Below the pieces are notes generated by a model. The model had not been told where the DNA came from. It saw only the letters and a program-made list of their open reading frames with translations, and searched no databases. This document shows positions 14,218-15,568 of a stretch of 15,568 nt of DNA, one piece after another. Origin of the DNA: Helicobacteraceae bacterium (GTDB lineage: Bacteria; Campylobacterota; Campylobacteria; Campylobacterales; Sulfurimonadaceae); NCBI GenBank assembly GCA_030642185.1, contig DAOWOG010000002.1:1-15568 (forward strand). Direction: 5' to 3'. A program made the translations under genes and the position numbers. Every line of letters starts with the position of its first letter. The first letter of the stretch is position 1.

Positions 14218-15568
14218 TTATCGAATACGGTATCACTTCGTTAATTGCGCCATTAACTGCGATTGTTTTAGCGCTTTTAACGCGTCATGTGCTGCTCTCG
14301 CTCTCAGCGGGAGTTGTTGCCGGTGAGATTATTAATCATTTTGATCTTTTCATGACAGTGCAGTCTACCTTTGAACTTTTTTTGACCCTTTTAACAACGC
14401 CCTGGATCCTAAAAACGCTTGCCTTTGCCATTATGGTCGGTTCTGTCATGGTCTTGATCCGTGAATCCGGCGGTGTCAGCGGGTTCGTCCATACGATGCA
14501 GACACGCCTTGGCGTAGTAAAATCCAAACGCAGTGCATTGATTCTGGTCTATCTTGTAGGCATCGGTATTTTTATAGAATCTTCCATTACTTCGTTAATT
14601 GCCGGCAGTGTCGGACGGCCACTGAGTGACACCTACGGTATCAGCAGAGCTAAACTGGCCTATGTCTGCGATTCGACATCGGCTCCGGTCTGCTCGATCA
14701 TACTCTTTAACGGTTGGGGCGCACTGCTGCTTGGTCTGATCGCTTCGCAGGTCAGTGCCGGATATCTTGGAGGGGAGACAATTTCATGGCTGTTAATGGC
14801 TATCCCCTATAATTTTTATGCTTTCACGGCACTTGTTGTGACTTTTATCGTGATCTGGTTCGGTATCGACATCGGTCCAATGAAACAGAGTATTCCTGTT
14901 GAAGAGGCAGACATGACAGTCCATGAGGGCAATATGTGGTTTATGATCATTCCTATTGTGGTGATGGTTGGCGGAGTTTTCTTTTTTTTATGGCTCACCG
15001 GAGATGGAAACCTGCTAAAAGGAAGCGGCTCTTCTTCCATCTTCTATGCTTTGATCGTGACGCTCTTGACAGCGTTAATTTTGTATAAGAGCAGCAGTAT
15101 TATGTCTGTAAAAACATGGGCACTGCACACCTATAGGGGAGCACGATCGATGATGGGAATTGCTGCGATATTACTTTTTGCATTTGCTATCGGTTCTGTG
15201 ACGCAGCAGTTGCAAACGGGTGAATACCTTGCTTCCTATGCACAATATATACTTTCGCCGATCTATATCGGTGCAGCCGTTTTTATGATTGCATCTATTA
15301 TGGCATTTGCTACGGGAACAAGCTGGGGGACATTCAGTATCATGATTCCGATCGCTGTACCGCTTGCAGTGGCAATGGATGCCAATGTGGCCCTGGCTAT
15401 CGGGGCTGTTATCTCAGGCGGTGTGTTTGGCGATCACTGTTCGCCTATTTCCGATACGACTATTATCTCATCGATGGCAGCGGGATGCGATCATATAGAG
15501 CATGTCAGAACACAACTGCCGTATGCTTTGATCTCCGGATTTTTGGCAATGGGATTTTTTATTTTGGC
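14217..15568 (+). CDS. NhaC-family Na+/H+ antiporter (3' end outside window)
   Basis: An integral membrane antiporter expected to exchange Na+ for H+ across the inner membrane. The frame is open for 450 codons to the window edge with no stop. Many hydrophobic segments are visible, such as IAPLTAIVLALL, LAFAIMVGSVMVLI, LILVYLVGIGIFIE, MIIPIVVMVGGVFFFLW and AVPLAVAMDANVALAIGAVI. Diagnostic NhaC/COG1757 motifs are GRPLSD, CDSTSAPVCS, ATGTSWGTFSIMIP and, at residues 402-415, GVFGDHCSPISDTT. Homologues start a few residues before the first membrane segment, which places the start at ATT 14217 (or CTG 14214). GTG 14289 would cut off that segment. The gene overlaps the GNAT stop, so it should be translated from the same mRNA. 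About 30 or more residues of the C-terminus are probably missing. Confidence 0.9.
   Translation, partial: MIEYGITSLIAPLTAIVLALLTRHVLLSLSAGVVAGEIINHFDLFMTVQSTFELFLTLLTTPWILKTLAFAIMVGSVMVLIRESGGVSGFVHTMQTRLGVVKSKRSALILVYLVGIGIFIESSITSLIAGSVGRPLSDTYGISRAKLAYVCDSTSAPVCSIILFNGWGALLLGLIASQVSAGYLGGETISWLLMAIPYNFYAFTALVVTFIVIWFGIDIGPMKQSIPVEEADMTVHEGNMWFMIIPIVVMVGGVFFFLWLTGDGNLLKGSGSSSIFYALIVTLLTALILYKSSSIMSVKTWALHTYRGARSMMGIAAILLFAFAIGSVTQQLQTGEYLASYAQYILSPIYIGAAVFMIASIMAFATGTSWGTFSIMIPIAVPLAVAMDANVALAIGAVISGGVFGDHCSPISDTTIISSMAAGCDHIEHVRTQLPYALISGFLAMGFFIL

Noticed and set aside
14336..14527. 63-aa minus strand frame, and another at 14816-15040
   Set aside because: Both are complements of the NhaC membrane segments, with no ribosome site or recognisable product.

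Overview
The window looks like a chromosomal segment of a Campylobacterota bacterium, probably a free-living Sulfurimonas/Sulfurovum-type organism. The evidence is the GlyQ sequence, the short TilS, the rimO-tilS pair, dense packing with many overlapping start/stop codons, promoters with a clear TATAAT but no good -35 box, and moderate-to-low GC. The genus is inferred from memory of these families. No rRNA, tRNA, CRISPR array, IS element or prophage gene was seen.

Layout. (1) Positions 1-2901, + strand, one run of genes: the tail of a DUF374-type acyltransferase, a Xer-like tyrosine recombinase, and three overlapping genes that resemble the PilM/PilN/PilO (GspL/GspM) inner-membrane platform of type IV pilus and type II secretion machines. 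(2) Positions 2898-5208, - strand: rimO and tilS, a translation/tRNA-modification pair sharing 8 nt. (3) Position 5274 onward, + strand: an HI0933-family flavoprotein, an outer-membrane beta-barrel protein with its own promoter and hairpin terminator, and a small secreted protein of unknown function. (4) Positions 7579-9417, - strand: an M6-family metalloprotease lipoprotein followed directly by a separate secreted protein that looks like the missing M6 propeptide. (5) Positions 9686-12842, + strand: glyQ and a RecD2-type helicase with a TTG start. (6) Positions 12817-13527, - strand: a secreted L,D-transpeptidase-fold protein. (7) Position 13595 to the end, + strand: a GNAT acetyltransferase with an apparent one-base frameshift near its N-terminus, overlapped by an NhaC-family Na+/H+ antiporter that has no ATG/GTG/TTG at its natural start and runs off the window.

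Most of the window is housekeeping. The parts that deserve attention are the split M6 protease/propeptide operon with its 60-nt repeat linker, the PilMNO-like trio without any other pilus or secretion gene in view, the AUU-like start of the antiporter, the GNAT frameshift, and three convergent gene junctions that overlap or nearly touch, leaving no intergenic room for terminators. I did not find a convincing wholly new system. The M6 pair is the best candidate for an undescribed functional unit.
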